Assembly (NCBI GenBank): GCA_964504445.1 | Contig: CAZDEO010000008.1 | Coordinates: 29,087-93,086, forward strand | Direction: 5' to 3' | From: JACSRF01 sp964504445 | GTDB taxonomy: Bacteria > Chloroflexota > Anaerolineae > Promineifilales > Promineifilaceae | DNA length: 64,000 bases | Shown here: positions 24,226 to 32,640 of the stretch, one piece after another | How positions within the stretch are numbered: position 1 is the stretch's first letter | Layout: the number at the start of each line of letters is the position of its first letter | Translations under genes and position numbers: made by a program | The notes under the pieces: model-generated | The model's database searches: none | The model's input: only the letters and a program-made list of their open reading frames with translations | What the model was told of the DNA's origin: nothing

Positions 24226-25899
24226 ATGGATATCAAAGAATACATTGCCCCAGCCCTTAAATGGTGGTGGTTAATTATCTTATCTACCCTAATTGCTGGG
24301 AGTACAAGCTTTTTCATTGCCCAACAGCAACCATCTCTGTACAGTACAACCGCCACCATCATTGTTGGGAACGCCATCGAAAATCCCAACCCAACCAATA
24401 CTGAACTAAATATTACCCAACAACTTGCGTCCTTCTACGTTGATCTGGCCAATCGCCCTTCCGTGCGCAATAGTGCCCGCGAATCATTAGGTGTAGACAG
24501 ATTTCCCACCGATATTTTTGTACAACAGCTAAACAACACCAATGTCATTGATATCACTGTGCGCGATACAAATCCCGCCCTGGCCCAGGCCGCAGCCAAC
24601 GAAATTGTGCAACAACTTGTTTTGCGCAGTCCCACTGCCCAGCGAGATGATCTGGAGCGGCAAGCTTTTGTCAATCAGCAGCTCGACAATTACGAGAGCG
24701 CCATCCGCGATGCTGAGCAGCAAATTACCGAAAAACAGGCCTTGCTTGCTACCCTGATTAGCGCCCGTGAAATCCGAGAAGTACAAAACGAAATCTCCTC
24801 TTTAGAGACCAGCTTACAAAGCTTACGCCGTGACTACACCAATCTTTTAGGTAATACACAAGAGGGCGCTACCAATACCATTCGGGTGATTGAAGCGGCT
24901 TCTTTGCCGACAAGGCCGATCAACAGTAACTATATGCTTTCCGTAATTACCGCCGCTGGCGTGGGGTTCGTTTTGGCTATTTCGGCCGCTTATTTACTGG
25001 AATTTTTAGACGACACAATTAAACTGCCTTCCCAGGCCAGCCGTCTAACGGATTTGCCAACTCTGGCTGGGATAGCCGAAATTAAGGAAGATGACCGCCT
25101 TGTAACCGTCTGGCAGGCTCGTTCCCCAACAGCGGAAGCCTTTCGCGTTTTGCGCACGGGTATCCAATTTTCAGCTGTGGATAGGCCACGACGGACCCTT
25201 TTGGTTACCAGTTCTACGCCTTTTGAAGGTAAGAGTACCATTGCGTCGAACCTCGCAGTTGTTTTTGCTCAGGCGGGCAATCGGGTGCTGTTAATTGATG
25301 CTGATTTACGCCGCCCAACGCAACATATTCTCTTTGATTTGCCCAACAAGCGTGGCCTGACAAACATGCTGATGGATTTTGAAGTCAATAAGCTGAATGA
25401 AGATGCTCGCTTTATTGTCGAAGATATAGCCCAGACAACACGGGTTGAAGGATTGTTTCTTCTTACCAGTGGCCCTGTCCCCCCCAACCCATCCGAATTA
25501 TTAGGTTCCATGAAGTTGCGCCATTTGATTGAGTTTCTTTTGGAGCAATTTGATTACATTATTTTTGATAGCCCGCCTGTGTTATCAGTAACCGATTCTG
25601 TTGTGCTTAGTACCCAGGTTGATGGCGTGTTACTGGTTTTGCGTGCAGAAAAAAGCTGCCGTGCCCATACTAAACAGATGGTGCAAATTCTTCGAGACGT
25701 GAACGCCAATCTGATCGGCACGATCTTAAATTCTCTTAAAGTTAGGAGTGATGGGTACGATTCATACTATTATTATAAAGACCCATATACTTACGGAGAT
25801 GAAGAACCGGTTGCCGCTAAAGCGGATGAGCCTCCCCAGAGTAAACTACGCAAAAGATTGCTGCGTGGTGGAGAAGCAAAAGAGGTGGCCGGTCGTTGA
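24226..25899 (+). CDS. Wzc-like polysaccharide co-polymerase with tyrosine-kinase (BY-kinase) domain
   Basis: This is a 557-residue membrane protein. A Wzz-type chain-length domain has a first helix at ~13-34 and a second at ~242-262, with coiled-coil segments between (LERQAFVNQQLDNYESAIRDA). The cytosolic kinase has Walker A STPFEGKSTIASNLA, Walker A' LLIDADLRRPTQH and Walker B YIIFDSPPVLSVTDS. A C-terminal tyrosine cluster (YDSYYYYKDPYTYG) is the likely autophosphorylation tail. It would set chain length and couple export of the glycan. Wzz and kinase are in one chain, as in Wzc, yet no Wza outer-membrane exporter is seen, consistent with a single-membrane envelope. It lies 59 bases after gmhA. 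Confidence 0.9.
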   Translation: MDIKEYIAPALKWWWLIILSTLIAGSTSFFIAQQQPSLYSTTATIIVGNAIENPNPTNTELNITQQLASFYVDLANRPSVRNSARESLGVDRFPTDIFVQQLNNTNVIDITVRDTNPALAQAAANEIVQQLVLRSPTAQRDDLERQAFVNQQLDNYESAIRDAEQQITEKQALLATLISAREIREVQNEISSLETSLQSLRRDYTNLLGNTQEGATNTIRVIEAASLPTRPINSNYMLSVITAAGVGFVLAISAAYLLEFLDDTIKLPSQASRLTDLPTLAGIAEIKEDDRLVTVWQARSPTAEAFRVLRTGIQFSAVDRPRRTLLVTSSTPFEGKSTIASNLAVVFAQAGNRVLLIDADLRRPTQHILFDLPNKRGLTNMLMDFEVNKLNEDARFIVEDIAQTTRVEGLFLLTSGPVPPNPSELLGSMKLRHLIEFLLEQFDYIIFDSPPVLSVTDSVVLSTQVDGVLLVLRAEKSCRAHTKQMVQILRDVNANLIGTILNSLKVRSDGYDSYYYYKDPYTYGDEEPVAAKADEPPQSKLRKRLLRGGEAKEVAGR

Positions 25900-25913
25900 C
25901 CGTTTTTTGTTTG

Positions 25914-26489
25914 TTAGGCGTCGGTGGCTGGTAGCAGGAAGGAACTTATTGCTTGTAAAGCGGCAGAAAGATTGGCATAGGAGGATAGGGGAGCGTGGTT
26001 TGCGGCTTCTGGTTTTTGTATTTGCGCCAGCCCACGCCCGCTGTGGAGTAGAATTGTTTCTTTGACGCCGGCTGCTATGCCAGCCTGCAAATCGGTTAGG
26101 GCGTCGCCGATCATGTAAGATTGGCTAAGGTCGATGTGATGTCTGGCGGCAGCCTGTAGTAGAAGACCAGGTTGCGGTTTACGACAGTTGCAGTTAGCTT
26201 CCGGGGCGTGGGGGCACATGAAGGTGTCATCAATACGGCCGTTATGCGCTTCAATCACCCGCACCAATCTCTCTTGAATCGCCCACGCCATCTCCAGGGA
26301 AATGATACCCCGACCCACAGCGGACTGATTGGTTACAATGATGATCTTGCAGGGTGTGTGGCGAATGCGGGCCAGGGCTTCTAGCGCCTGCGGGTAAATT
26401 TCCACGTCTGCCCAAGAACGAACGTAGTTGGCGCGGTTCTCAATGATGACGCCGTCCCGATCTAAGAAAAGTGCTGGTTGTTGGGCCAT
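25914..26489 (-). CDS. gmhB: HAD phosphatase, D-glycero-D-manno-heptose-1,7-bisphosphate 7-phosphatase-like (GmhB)
   Basis: This 191-residue HAD enzyme opens ALFLDRDGVIIENRANYV, with the catalytic DRD. It continues with IIIVTNQSAVGRGI, a zinc-binding Cys/His cluster CPHAPEANCNCRKPQPG, and YMIGDALTDLQAG with the metal-binding acid residues. The zinc loop is typical of GmhB and related histidinol-phosphate phosphatases. It is convergent with the Wzc-like gene, 15 bases away, so it is on its own or co-transcribed with the SRAP gene 3 bases upstream. With hddA and gmhA it supplies the third heptose-pathway step. Confidence 0.87.
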   Translation of the reverse strand: MAQQPALFLDRDGVIIENRANYVRSWADVEIYPQALEALARIRHTPCKIIIVTNQSAVGRGIISLEMAWAIQERLVRVIEAHNGRIDDTFMCPHAPEANCNCRKPQPGLLLQAAARHHIDLSQSYMIGDALTDLQAGIAAGVKETILLHSGRGLAQIQKPEAANHAPLSSYANLSAALQAISSFLLPATDA

Positions 26490-26492
26490 TTT

Positions 26493-27164
26493 TTATGCCA
26501 GGGGTTCAACACATGCCGGTGTATCATTCTTCGGGCTGTTGACCATGGTGCTGACGGGATAAGCAGCCATCTTTTTGGCCGGGTATGGCCGTAGCAAATG
26601 GAATGCATCCTCCGGGCGGGGTTCAGGGTTCAGCCACATGGAAAAATCTTCCCGCGCAACAATGACAGGCATGCGGTTATGGATGGGTGCCATCAACTCA
26701 TTGGGCGAGGTGGTTAAAATCGTGCAGGTTTCTAGCTCGCTGCCGTCAGCACTTGCCCAATACTCCCACAATCCGGCAAAGGCAAATAATGGGTCATTCT
26801 TGGGATGGATGAACATGGGCTGTTTACGGCCGTTTACCGCCTGCCACTCATAAAAACCGCTAGCCGGAATGAGACACCGCCGCCGCTTGAAGGCCGCACG
26901 AAAAGCGGGCTTTTCCGCTACCGTTTCCGCCCGCGCATTAATCATCCGCGCCCCAAGCTTCACATCTTTCGCCCAGGAAGGGACCAAGCCCCACTGAAAA
27001 AGCGCAAATTCCCGCTGCTGCCCATCCGCAGATAGGCGCAGCGCCAAAACTGGCTGGGTGGGGGCAATGTTATAGCGCGCAGGTAGCGGGTCAGGCACAC
27101 TATCCACATCAAATAACCGGGCTACCTCTTCTCCAGATACAAGTAACGCAAAACGACCACACAT
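26493..27164 (-). CDS. SRAP domain protein (YedK/HMCES family)
   Basis: This 223-residue protein begins MCGRFALLVS, where Cys2 is the catalytic residue that cross-links to abasic sites in single-stranded DNA once Met is removed. Other family landmarks are ARYNIAPTQPVLAL with the conserved Asn, MINARAETVAEKPAF, RRCLIPASGFYEWQ with the catalytic Glu, and APIHNRMPVIV with the His. It protects abasic sites and can aid SOS-linked repair. It ends 3 bases before gmhB on the same strand. That position seems incidental to glycan work. Confidence 0.92.
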   Translation of the reverse strand: MCGRFALLVSGEEVARLFDVDSVPDPLPARYNIAPTQPVLALRLSADGQQREFALFQWGLVPSWAKDVKLGARMINARAETVAEKPAFRAAFKRRRCLIPASGFYEWQAVNGRKQPMFIHPKNDPLFAFAGLWEYWASADGSELETCTILTTSPNELMAPIHNRMPVIVAREDFSMWLNPEPRPEDAFHLLRPYPAKKMAAYPVSTMVNSPKNDTPACVEPLA

Positions 27165-27760
27165 AAAGTACTCCTTGATGCTAACAGAAAATGACAGCGT
27201 GCTTATTTGTTAACTGATCCCCCTTCTCCGCTTGGCCCAGTGTAAGCTATTTTGTTAAAAAATTCCACCATACAGGGTGAGCACATTTCTATTCATCATT
27301 TTCCCGGAAGCTGCGAACCAAGCGCTCTGGCAAAGACGCTTTCTCAGCTTCCAGAAAAGTTAAAATTCTTTTCTGACAATCTGGTGAGATCGAGAGTGAG
27401 CGGTGTCTCCATCAAAATCATCAACCAAATCAGAAGCCCAGGACCCATGGCGTGGGCCGACCCGCATAACAAGGGTGACCATGAAAATTCCGAAACCCGC
27501 ATACTAGACAAAATCGTCAAAGCGAACCATGCCAGAACGTCGAGTTTGTCAATTTAACCATTTCTTCGGTACACTTGCACGATTTTTTGCAAAAGTGGCA
27601 ACCGTTCAGGTTTTTGAAGTTTATTTCCCTGGCAATCGCATCATTTGACGATCAAAACTTCAAAAGTCTCCAGAGGGACTGAACGCTTACCAAAAACGTA
27701 TCAGATTGGAATCAAGGGTGTTATACCTGTCGATAAACTGCAAGATGAGAGGAGCGATCT
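27165..27760. other. 596-base intergenic region with no convincing gene
   Basis: This is the upstream region of both the SRAP gene (- strand) and degV (+ strand), so it should hold two divergent promoters. An inverted repeat AGAAAAG (27353-27359) / CTTTTCT (27368-27374) is visible, and a TTGACG at 27645-27650 lacks a good -10 partner. A 101-codon open frame (27252-27557) begins with TTG, has no Shine-Dalgarno and resembles nothing I know. The region has no ACGGCCGT site, in contrast to the genes around it. Confidence 0.6.
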
Positions 27761-28612
27761 ATGTCAAAGAAGAAGGTAGCAATTGTAATTGATAGTACCG
27801 CGAATTTACCGAATGAGTTAGTACAGCAGTACGGCATTCACGTTGTGCCCCAAATTGTGAACTGGGAAGGCCAAAGTTTGTTAGATGGCATTGACCTGCA
27901 CGCGAAGGATTTTTATCAAAAATTACCGACCACCAAGGTCAGCCCTACAACCTCCCAGCCGTCAGCCGGTGAGTTTTTGGAGCATTTCCAGAAAGTGGCG
28001 GAAACGGCCGATTCCATCGTAGGGATCTTCATCTCTGAATTTCTTAGCGGCACCCTGTCTTCGGCGCGCACGGCGAAAGAAATGATGGGAGATTACCCGC
28101 TGGAAATTGTCGATTCCCGGTCAGCCTCCATGGGGCTGGGGCTTATAGGCCTGGCAGCGGCGCGGGCTGCCGCTGAGGGTAAAGATTACCAGGAGATTGC
28201 GGCGATGGCGCGCGGGCTGGTGCCCAAAGTACGTGTGCTGTTTGTGGTGGACACTCTGGAATATTTACACCGTGGTGGGCGCATTGGTGGGGCCAAGCGA
28301 CTCATCGGCTCAATGTTGTCTGTGAAGCCATTGTTACACCTGGAGGATGGCAAGATCGAGCCATTGGCTTCTGTGCGCACCAAAAAGAAAGCGTTACAGC
28401 ACATGCTAGACGTGGTGGCACAAGACCTGACGGGTAAAAGTGGGGTGCACACGGCCGTTTTACACGCCGTCGCACTGCCAGAAGCGCAACAAATTGCGGC
28501 TGAACTGAACCAGAAATTTCAGCCCGTCGAAAACATATTAGGCGAACTCAGCCCAGTAATTGGCACCCACGTAGGGCCGGGCACTTTAGGCATTGCCTAC
28601 TACGTAGATTAG
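27761..28612 (+). CDS. DegV family fatty-acid-binding protein
   Basis: This 283-residue DegV protein begins VAIVIDSTANLPNELVQQYGIHVVPQIVNW. It has KVSPTTSQPSAGEFLEHF, IFISEFLSGTLSSARTAKEM, VDSRSASMGLGL, VDTLEYLHRGGRIGGAKRLIGSMLSVKPLL and THVGPGTLGIAYY. All of these are landmarks of the two-domain DegV fold that binds a fatty acid, often as the FakB partner of a fatty-acid kinase. No FakA gene is near. AGAGGAG precedes the ATG, and a strong terminator follows at 28644-28676. Confidence 0.92.
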   Translation: MSKKKVAIVIDSTANLPNELVQQYGIHVVPQIVNWEGQSLLDGIDLHAKDFYQKLPTTKVSPTTSQPSAGEFLEHFQKVAETADSIVGIFISEFLSGTLSSARTAKEMMGDYPLEIVDSRSASMGLGLIGLAAARAAAEGKDYQEIAAMARGLVPKVRVLFVVDTLEYLHRGGRIGGAKRLIGSMLSVKPLLHLEDGKIEPLASVRTKKKALQHMLDVVAQDLTGKSGVHTAVLHAVALPEAQQIAAELNQKFQPVENILGELSPVIGTHVGPGTLGIAYYVD

Positions 28613-28643
28613 CCCAATTTTTTATAGCTGAGCAGTACCTTTT

Positions 28644-28676
28644 AAAAGGGGCCAGTCAGATGACCGGCCCTTTTTT
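28644..28676 (+). terminator. Rho-independent terminator after degV
   Basis: The G-rich arm at 28647-28652 pairs with GGCCC at 28666-28670 (with an inner TCA/TGA pairing), preceded by AAAA and followed by six T residues (28671-28676). It ends the single-gene degV transcript. Confidence 0.8.
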
Positions 28677-28721
28677 GTTGCTAATTGCCGAAGGAAAACG
28701 GCCGTATCCGTAACGGGTCAT

Positions 28722-28750
28722 TTGTTACAGACCGGCGCGTGGGCTATGAT
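28722..28750 (+). promoter_or_regulatory. Sigma-70-type promoter for the aldo/keto reductase operon
   Basis: TTGTTA (28722-28727) is separated by 17 bases from TATGAT (28745-28750), 50 bases before the ATG at 28801. The upstream gene is terminated, so a new promoter is expected here. Confidence 0.6.
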
Positions 28751-28800
28751 TATCCTGTAAACCATGCATTGAATCTGTCAGGCAACAAGGAGTTTTACCC

Positions 28801-29661
28801 ATGATTCCCAAAACCGAATTCGGCCGTACCGGCCATATGAGCACCCGCACCCTTTTTGGCGCGGCCGCCTTATCGCAAGTGTCCCAGGTAGATGCGGATC
28901 GCACCCTGGACCTGTTATTGGAATATGGCGTCAACCATATTGACACTGCCGCCAGCTACGGCGACGCTGAACTGCGCATCGGTCCCTGGATGGAACAATA
29001 CCGGGACCAGTTTTTCCTGGCGACCAAAACCGAAAAACGGACCTATGCCGGCGCTTGGGAGGAGCTGCAGCGCTCCCTTGATCGCTTGCGTACCAACGTC
29101 ATTGACTTGTGGCAAATGCATATTTTGGTTGACCCAACAGAGTGGGAAACAGCCATGGGGCCAGGGGGTGCCTTGGAGGCGTTCATCGCTGCGCGGGAGC
29201 AAGGTTTGGTGCGCTACCTGGGCGTGACCGGTCATGGCGTGACCATTGCCCGCATGCATCAGCGCAGCCTGGATCGCTTTGACTTTGATGCGGTGTTGCT
29301 GCCCTACAACTACGCCATGATGCAAAATCCGCACTATGCAGCAGACTTTGAAACGCTGCTGGTGACTTGCCAACAGCGCCGGGTAGCGGTGCAGACCATC
29401 AAGGCATTGACACGAGGACCGTGGGGTGATAAGCCGCCCACGCGAACTACCTGGTATGAACCTCTTGAAGATCCGGAGGAGATTGAAACGGCCGTCCACT
29501 GGGTGTTGAGCCGTCCGGGAATATTCCTGAACACCGTGGGCGATATCGACCTTCTGCCCCAAGTGTTGGCTGCTGCCAGCCGCTTTGGTGAAAATGGTCA
29601 GCCTGCTGACGTAAACGGCCGTATCCGCGAAATTGCCATGGAGCCTCTTTTTGTCGAATGA
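28801..29661 (+). CDS. Aldo/keto reductase
   Basis: This 286-residue protein of the aldo/keto reductase fold should reduce an aldehyde or ketone with NADPH. Landmarks are MIPKTEFGRTG at the start, YGVNHIDTAASYGDAELRIG with catalytic Asp and Tyr, FLATKTEKR with catalytic Lys, IDLWQMHIL with the His, and VRYLGVTGHG. The C-terminal NADPH-binding part is shorter than in typical AKRs (HWVLSRPGIFLNTVGDIDLL). AAGGAG lies before the ATG. The stop overlaps the next start (ATGA). Substrate unknown. Confidence 0.88.
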   Translation: MIPKTEFGRTGHMSTRTLFGAAALSQVSQVDADRTLDLLLEYGVNHIDTAASYGDAELRIGPWMEQYRDQFFLATKTEKRTYAGAWEELQRSLDRLRTNVIDLWQMHILVDPTEWETAMGPGGALEAFIAAREQGLVRYLGVTGHGVTIARMHQRSLDRFDFDAVLLPYNYAMMQNPHYAADFETLLVTCQQRRVAVQTIKALTRGPWGDKPPTRTTWYEPLEDPEEIETAVHWVLSRPGIFLNTVGDIDLLPQVLAAASRFGENGQPADVNGRIREIAMEPLFVE

Positions 29662-30581
29662 GTGCCGCGGCCCTTACCATTACCACCTTCAATTTATACA
29701 ACCTGTTTCCCGTGCCCACATCGCCAGAGCAATTTGTGGGGGGCGCGGCCACGCCAGAAGCCCTGGAAACCCAGCTGCGCAAATTAACGCTGGCCATTTA
29801 CCAAGAGCTACGGCTGCCCCATATATTGCTGGTGCAGGAAGTTGCCGACGAGGGGTTATTGCAAGAGTTGGCAAACCGCGTGAATGGGATCGCCGGAACT
29901 CGCTACCGAGCCGTTGCGCCGCCCACCAGCGACCGGCGCGGCATCCGTGTGGGCCTGGTGTGGGACGAGGCGCGGGTGGACCGGCTGCGCACCTACCAGT
30001 TGGCAGGGCCGGAAGTTGAGGCCGCTTTTGGCGCGCAAAGCCCCAACCCGGGTCGGGAGCCACTGGTAGGCATTTTTTCTGTCTATGGGCAGCAACTGAC
30101 ACTGGTGGTCAATCACTTCAAGAGTAATTACATTCCTGAGGAGCAGGCAGCTGTGGAACGCGCTTTGCAGCAGGCTAATGCTGGTTTGCGTCAGGCCCAG
30201 GCGCGGGTTGTCCGTAATTTTGCCAATGAGGTTTTGGCGCAAGACCCGCAGGCGTTGTTGCTGGTTGGTGGGGATTTGAACGTCGATTTGCCCCATTCGC
30301 CAGATCCGACGCACCCTCTGCGGGTGCTAGCGGGCCAAACCGGAGAGCCGACTTTGCGGAATGTGGTGCAGCGGGTGGGGGGCATGGCCGTTTACACCTT
30401 CAAGTGGGACACGGAGCCGGCGGTGTTGGACCATATGTTGGTGAGCGCGGCGTTGTGGAAACGACTGACGGCCGTCAACATCCTACATTTTAACGTTGAC
30501 GCCCCTTTGGACCTGGCGTCTGATCCCTCTACACCCTGCCGCTCTTCTGACCACGATCCCCTGGAAGCCCATTTTTATTAA
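29658..30581 (+). CDS. Endonuclease/exonuclease/phosphatase family protein
   Basis: This 307-residue protein of the DNase I-like/EEP fold shows LTITTFNLYNLF at the start, LLVQEVADEG with the metal-binding Glu, VNHFKSNY with a catalytic His, VGGDLNVDLPHS (GDxN), and SDHDPLEAHF at the end. These form a full metal-dependent phosphodiesterase site. No signal peptide is seen, so it is likely cytosolic. It is translationally coupled to the aldo/keto reductase by ATGA. It could act on nucleic acid or on a phosphoester; sequence does not decide. Confidence 0.85.
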   Translation: MSAAALTITTFNLYNLFPVPTSPEQFVGGAATPEALETQLRKLTLAIYQELRLPHILLVQEVADEGLLQELANRVNGIAGTRYRAVAPPTSDRRGIRVGLVWDEARVDRLRTYQLAGPEVEAAFGAQSPNPGREPLVGIFSVYGQQLTLVVNHFKSNYIPEEQAAVERALQQANAGLRQAQARVVRNFANEVLAQDPQALLLVGGDLNVDLPHSPDPTHPLRVLAGQTGEPTLRNVVQRVGGMAVYTFKWDTEPAVLDHMLVSAALWKRLTAVNILHFNVDAPLDLASDPSTPCRSSDHDPLEAHFY

Positions 30582-30606
30582 TTTTTTCTTTATAAATTGG
30601 CGCGTA

Positions 30607-30635
30607 TTGACAAAATTAAAGGCATCGGCTAATTT
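30607..30635 (+). promoter_or_regulatory. Sigma-70-type promoter for the Rrf2/ba3-oxidase operon
   Basis: A consensus TTGACA (30607-30612), a 17-base spacer and TAATTT (30630-30635) predict a start near 30642. It is the best promoter in the window and drives the Rrf2 regulator and probably the sco and cox genes behind it. Confidence 0.75.
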
Positions 30636-30639
30636 TACG

Positions 30640-30653
30640 TTAATCTGGATTAA
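30640..30653 (+). promoter_or_regulatory. Palindromic operator candidate for the Rrf2 regulator
   Basis: TTAATC-TG-GATTAA is a perfect 6+2+6 inverted repeat lying on the predicted transcription start, between the -10 box and the Rrf2 Shine-Dalgarno. Its location suggests autoregulation by the Rrf2 protein through steric block. Confidence 0.55.
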
Positions 30654-30670
30654 AGAGGTCAACAATAACG

Positions 30671-31141
30671 ATGTTTCAAATTAGCCGCCGAGCAGATTAT
30701 GCCGTACGGATCATGATTGAGCTGGGTTTGCAGGGTGAGGGAACGGCCGTTCCTGCCCGGCAAATTGCCCGGCGCACAGGCGTGCCCAAAGCCTTTCTGC
30801 ACAAAATTGCCGCTGACCTGGTAAAGGCGGACCTGGTCCGCACGTTTGCGGGTCCGGGGGGTGGGGTGGCGCTTGCACGGCCGTTGCCCACGGTCAACAT
30901 GCTCCAGATTCTCGAAGCCACCGACGGCCCCGTTTGCCTGAACTCCTGCCTCCTGCGGCCACAAGAATGCCCCTTTGACCAAATATGTTCCGCCCACACA
31001 ACCTGGGGACGCCTGCAAAACATCATTGTGCAAGAACTACAAGCGGCAACCTTGCAACATCTCGTGGAAGAAGCCCAGGTCTATCGCCAAACCCCAAACA
31101 GAAATCCAGATGTACCATATTTGAATCTGGGCAAATCATAA
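30671..31141 (+). CDS. Rrf2 family transcriptional regulator with three-to-four-Cys sensor loop
   Basis: This 156-residue winged-helix regulator begins MFQISRRADYAVRIMIELG. It has a recognition helix region QIARRTGVPKAFLHKIAADL and the wing AGPGGGVALARPL, typical of Rrf2/IscR/NsrR proteins. The C-terminal dimer helix carries CLNSCLLRPQECPFDQIC (around residues 94-111), which could hold an iron-sulfur cluster and sense NO, oxygen or redox state. Upstream are a consensus promoter and a palindrome, and downstream is the sco/cox cluster. It is therefore likely the local controller of the ba3-type oxidase. The exact signal is unknown. Confidence 0.88.
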   Translation: MFQISRRADYAVRIMIELGLQGEGTAVPARQIARRTGVPKAFLHKIAADLVKADLVRTFAGPGGGVALARPLPTVNMLQILEATDGPVCLNSCLLRPQECPFDQICSAHTTWGRLQNIIVQELQAATLQHLVEEAQVYRQTPNRNPDVPYLNLGKS

Positions 31142-31170
31142 AAGCTGGGGCCTGATGGGAGTACAAAATC

Positions 31171-31878
31171 TTGACTGCGGCAACTTCATCATTAACTGAA
31201 CGGCAAAGCATAAAACACTCTACTTCGTGGCGCTGGCTATTTGCGCTACCTCTGCTCATTGCCTTAAGCGTGGCTGCTTTCTCCATTTTTCGCCCCATCC
31301 AAGTGTTGCCCCGTATTGCCCTGGCTCCTGGGTATGCGCTCACAGACCAAAATGGCGGCATGCTTACCAGCGAAGACATGCGCGGCAAAATAACGCTGTA
31401 TACCTTTACCTATACCCGCTGCGTAGACCCTTGCATCCAAACCACACCATTGCTACAAGAAGTCCAAGCGCGCCTGGGCGAGGTTGAAAACGGCGACATT
31501 CCCATCCAAATGGTCACCATTTCCATTGATCCCCAGCACGATACGCCAGAAGTGCTATCGGCCTTTGCCCGGCAACAAGGTGCTGATCCTAACCGCTGGC
31601 ATTTTGCCACCACAGAAACAACCCGCCTCAAGTGGATTATTGGCGCAGGGTTTGGTCTATTTTTTGACCGGCGGGATGATGGCTCTTTCGTATTAGATCA
31701 AGGGTATGTGCTCGTAGATGGTGCGGGCATTTTGCGCGCCGAATATCGCCTGGTCAACCCCGGCGCCGATATCATCTTGCGTGATCTACAATTGTTGGTA
31801 AACGAAGCGCAAAATAGCCAGGGCGCCGCCCGTTATGCCTATGAAGCAGCCCACCTGTTTTTGTGCTACCCGCGCTGA
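31171..31878 (+). CDS. SCO1/SenC family copper chaperone
   Basis: This 235-residue protein has one N-terminal membrane helix (WRWLFALPLLIALSVAAF) and a thioredoxin-fold outside domain. The copper/redox motif is TYTRCVDPCIQT (CxxxC), and ISIDPQHDTPEVL matches the ISVDPxxDTP strand of Sco proteins. It would deliver copper to the CuA site of oxidase subunit II. The start is TTG 31171 with GGGAG 9 bases upstream. The usual C-x3-CP proline is replaced, so this copy is less canonical than the next one. Confidence 0.85.
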   Translation: MTAATSSLTERQSIKHSTSWRWLFALPLLIALSVAAFSIFRPIQVLPRIALAPGYALTDQNGGMLTSEDMRGKITLYTFTYTRCVDPCIQTTPLLQEVQARLGEVENGDIPIQMVTISIDPQHDTPEVLSAFARQQGADPNRWHFATTETTRLKWIIGAGFGLFFDRRDDGSFVLDQGYVLVDGAGILRAEYRLVNPGADIILRDLQLLVNEAQNSQGAARYAYEAAHLFLCYPR

Positions 31879-31892
31879 CAAAAAGTGACTCG

Positions 31893-32558
31893 ATGACGAT
31901 GACGCAACCCAACCAGGCCATCCCGAAAATTAGCCGCCGCCGGTTTCCCCGGTGGCTGTTGATTGTATTGGGTTTGGTCATCGGTTTAGCCTTGGGTTCC
32001 GCCACCCTCCTGGCCACGGGCTTGTGGCGCATTGGCGCCCCTCAGTTTCACGGCATGACCATTCAATCGCCTCGACCCATAGGTAACTTTACGCTCTATG
32101 GACCAGGCAATACCCCGGTTAGTCTGCGCGACTTTCGTGGTAAAACCGTTTTACTTTATTTTGGCTACACCTATTGCCCCGATGTGTGTCCGGCAACGCT
32201 AACTGACTTGAAGCAAGTTATGGGTTACCTGGGCGACGATGCCGAGAAGGTGCAAGTATTGATGATTTCTGTAGACCCTGACCGAGATACCCCGGAAAGC
32301 TTGCAAGATTACGTCGCCCACTTTCATCCCTCGTTTATCGGGCTAACTGGGTGCACAGAGGATGACGTGTTGGCGGTTACCACCCCTTTGGGTGTTTATT
32401 ACGAGAAACATGAGGGCACGGCCGTTTCCGGCTACCTCATAGACCACACTGCCACCATCTCCGTTATTGACAAAAACGGCCATTTACGCCTCGTTTACCC
32501 TTTCGGCGTGCCGGCTGCAGACATTGCTGCCGATTTAGGCTACATCATCAACAACTAA
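31893..32558 (+). CDS. SCO1/SenC family copper chaperone (canonical)
   Basis: This is a ~222-residue membrane-anchored Sco protein. After an Arg-rich start and one helix (WLLIVLGLVIGLALGSA) comes FTLYGPGNTPVSLRDFRGKTVLLYFGYTYCPDVCPATLTDL, with the CxxxCP copper site. ISVDPDRDTPESL and, near the end, YLIDHTATISVID supply the conserved His. It would metallate CuA of the ba3-type oxidase downstream. I chose ATG 31893 since the open frame before it overlaps the previous gene. ATG 31899 is possible. Confidence 0.88.
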   Translation: MTMTQPNQAIPKISRRRFPRWLLIVLGLVIGLALGSATLLATGLWRIGAPQFHGMTIQSPRPIGNFTLYGPGNTPVSLRDFRGKTVLLYFGYTYCPDVCPATLTDLKQVMGYLGDDAEKVQVLMISVDPDRDTPESLQDYVAHFHPSFIGLTGCTEDDVLAVTTPLGVYYEKHEGTAVSGYLIDHTATISVIDKNGHLRLVYPFGVPAADIAADLGYIINN

Positions 32559-32640
32559 GGAGGTGGGTCAGAGGAGCAAAAGGTTACCAACCAACCACAT
32601 AACAAAACAACCAACAAATCAACAGAAGAAGGAGGTCTCG

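Noticed and set aside
27252..27557. 101-codon open frame in the large intergenic region
   Set aside because: TTG start, no Shine-Dalgarno, no recognisable motif and no ACGGCCGT site; insufficient support for a gene.
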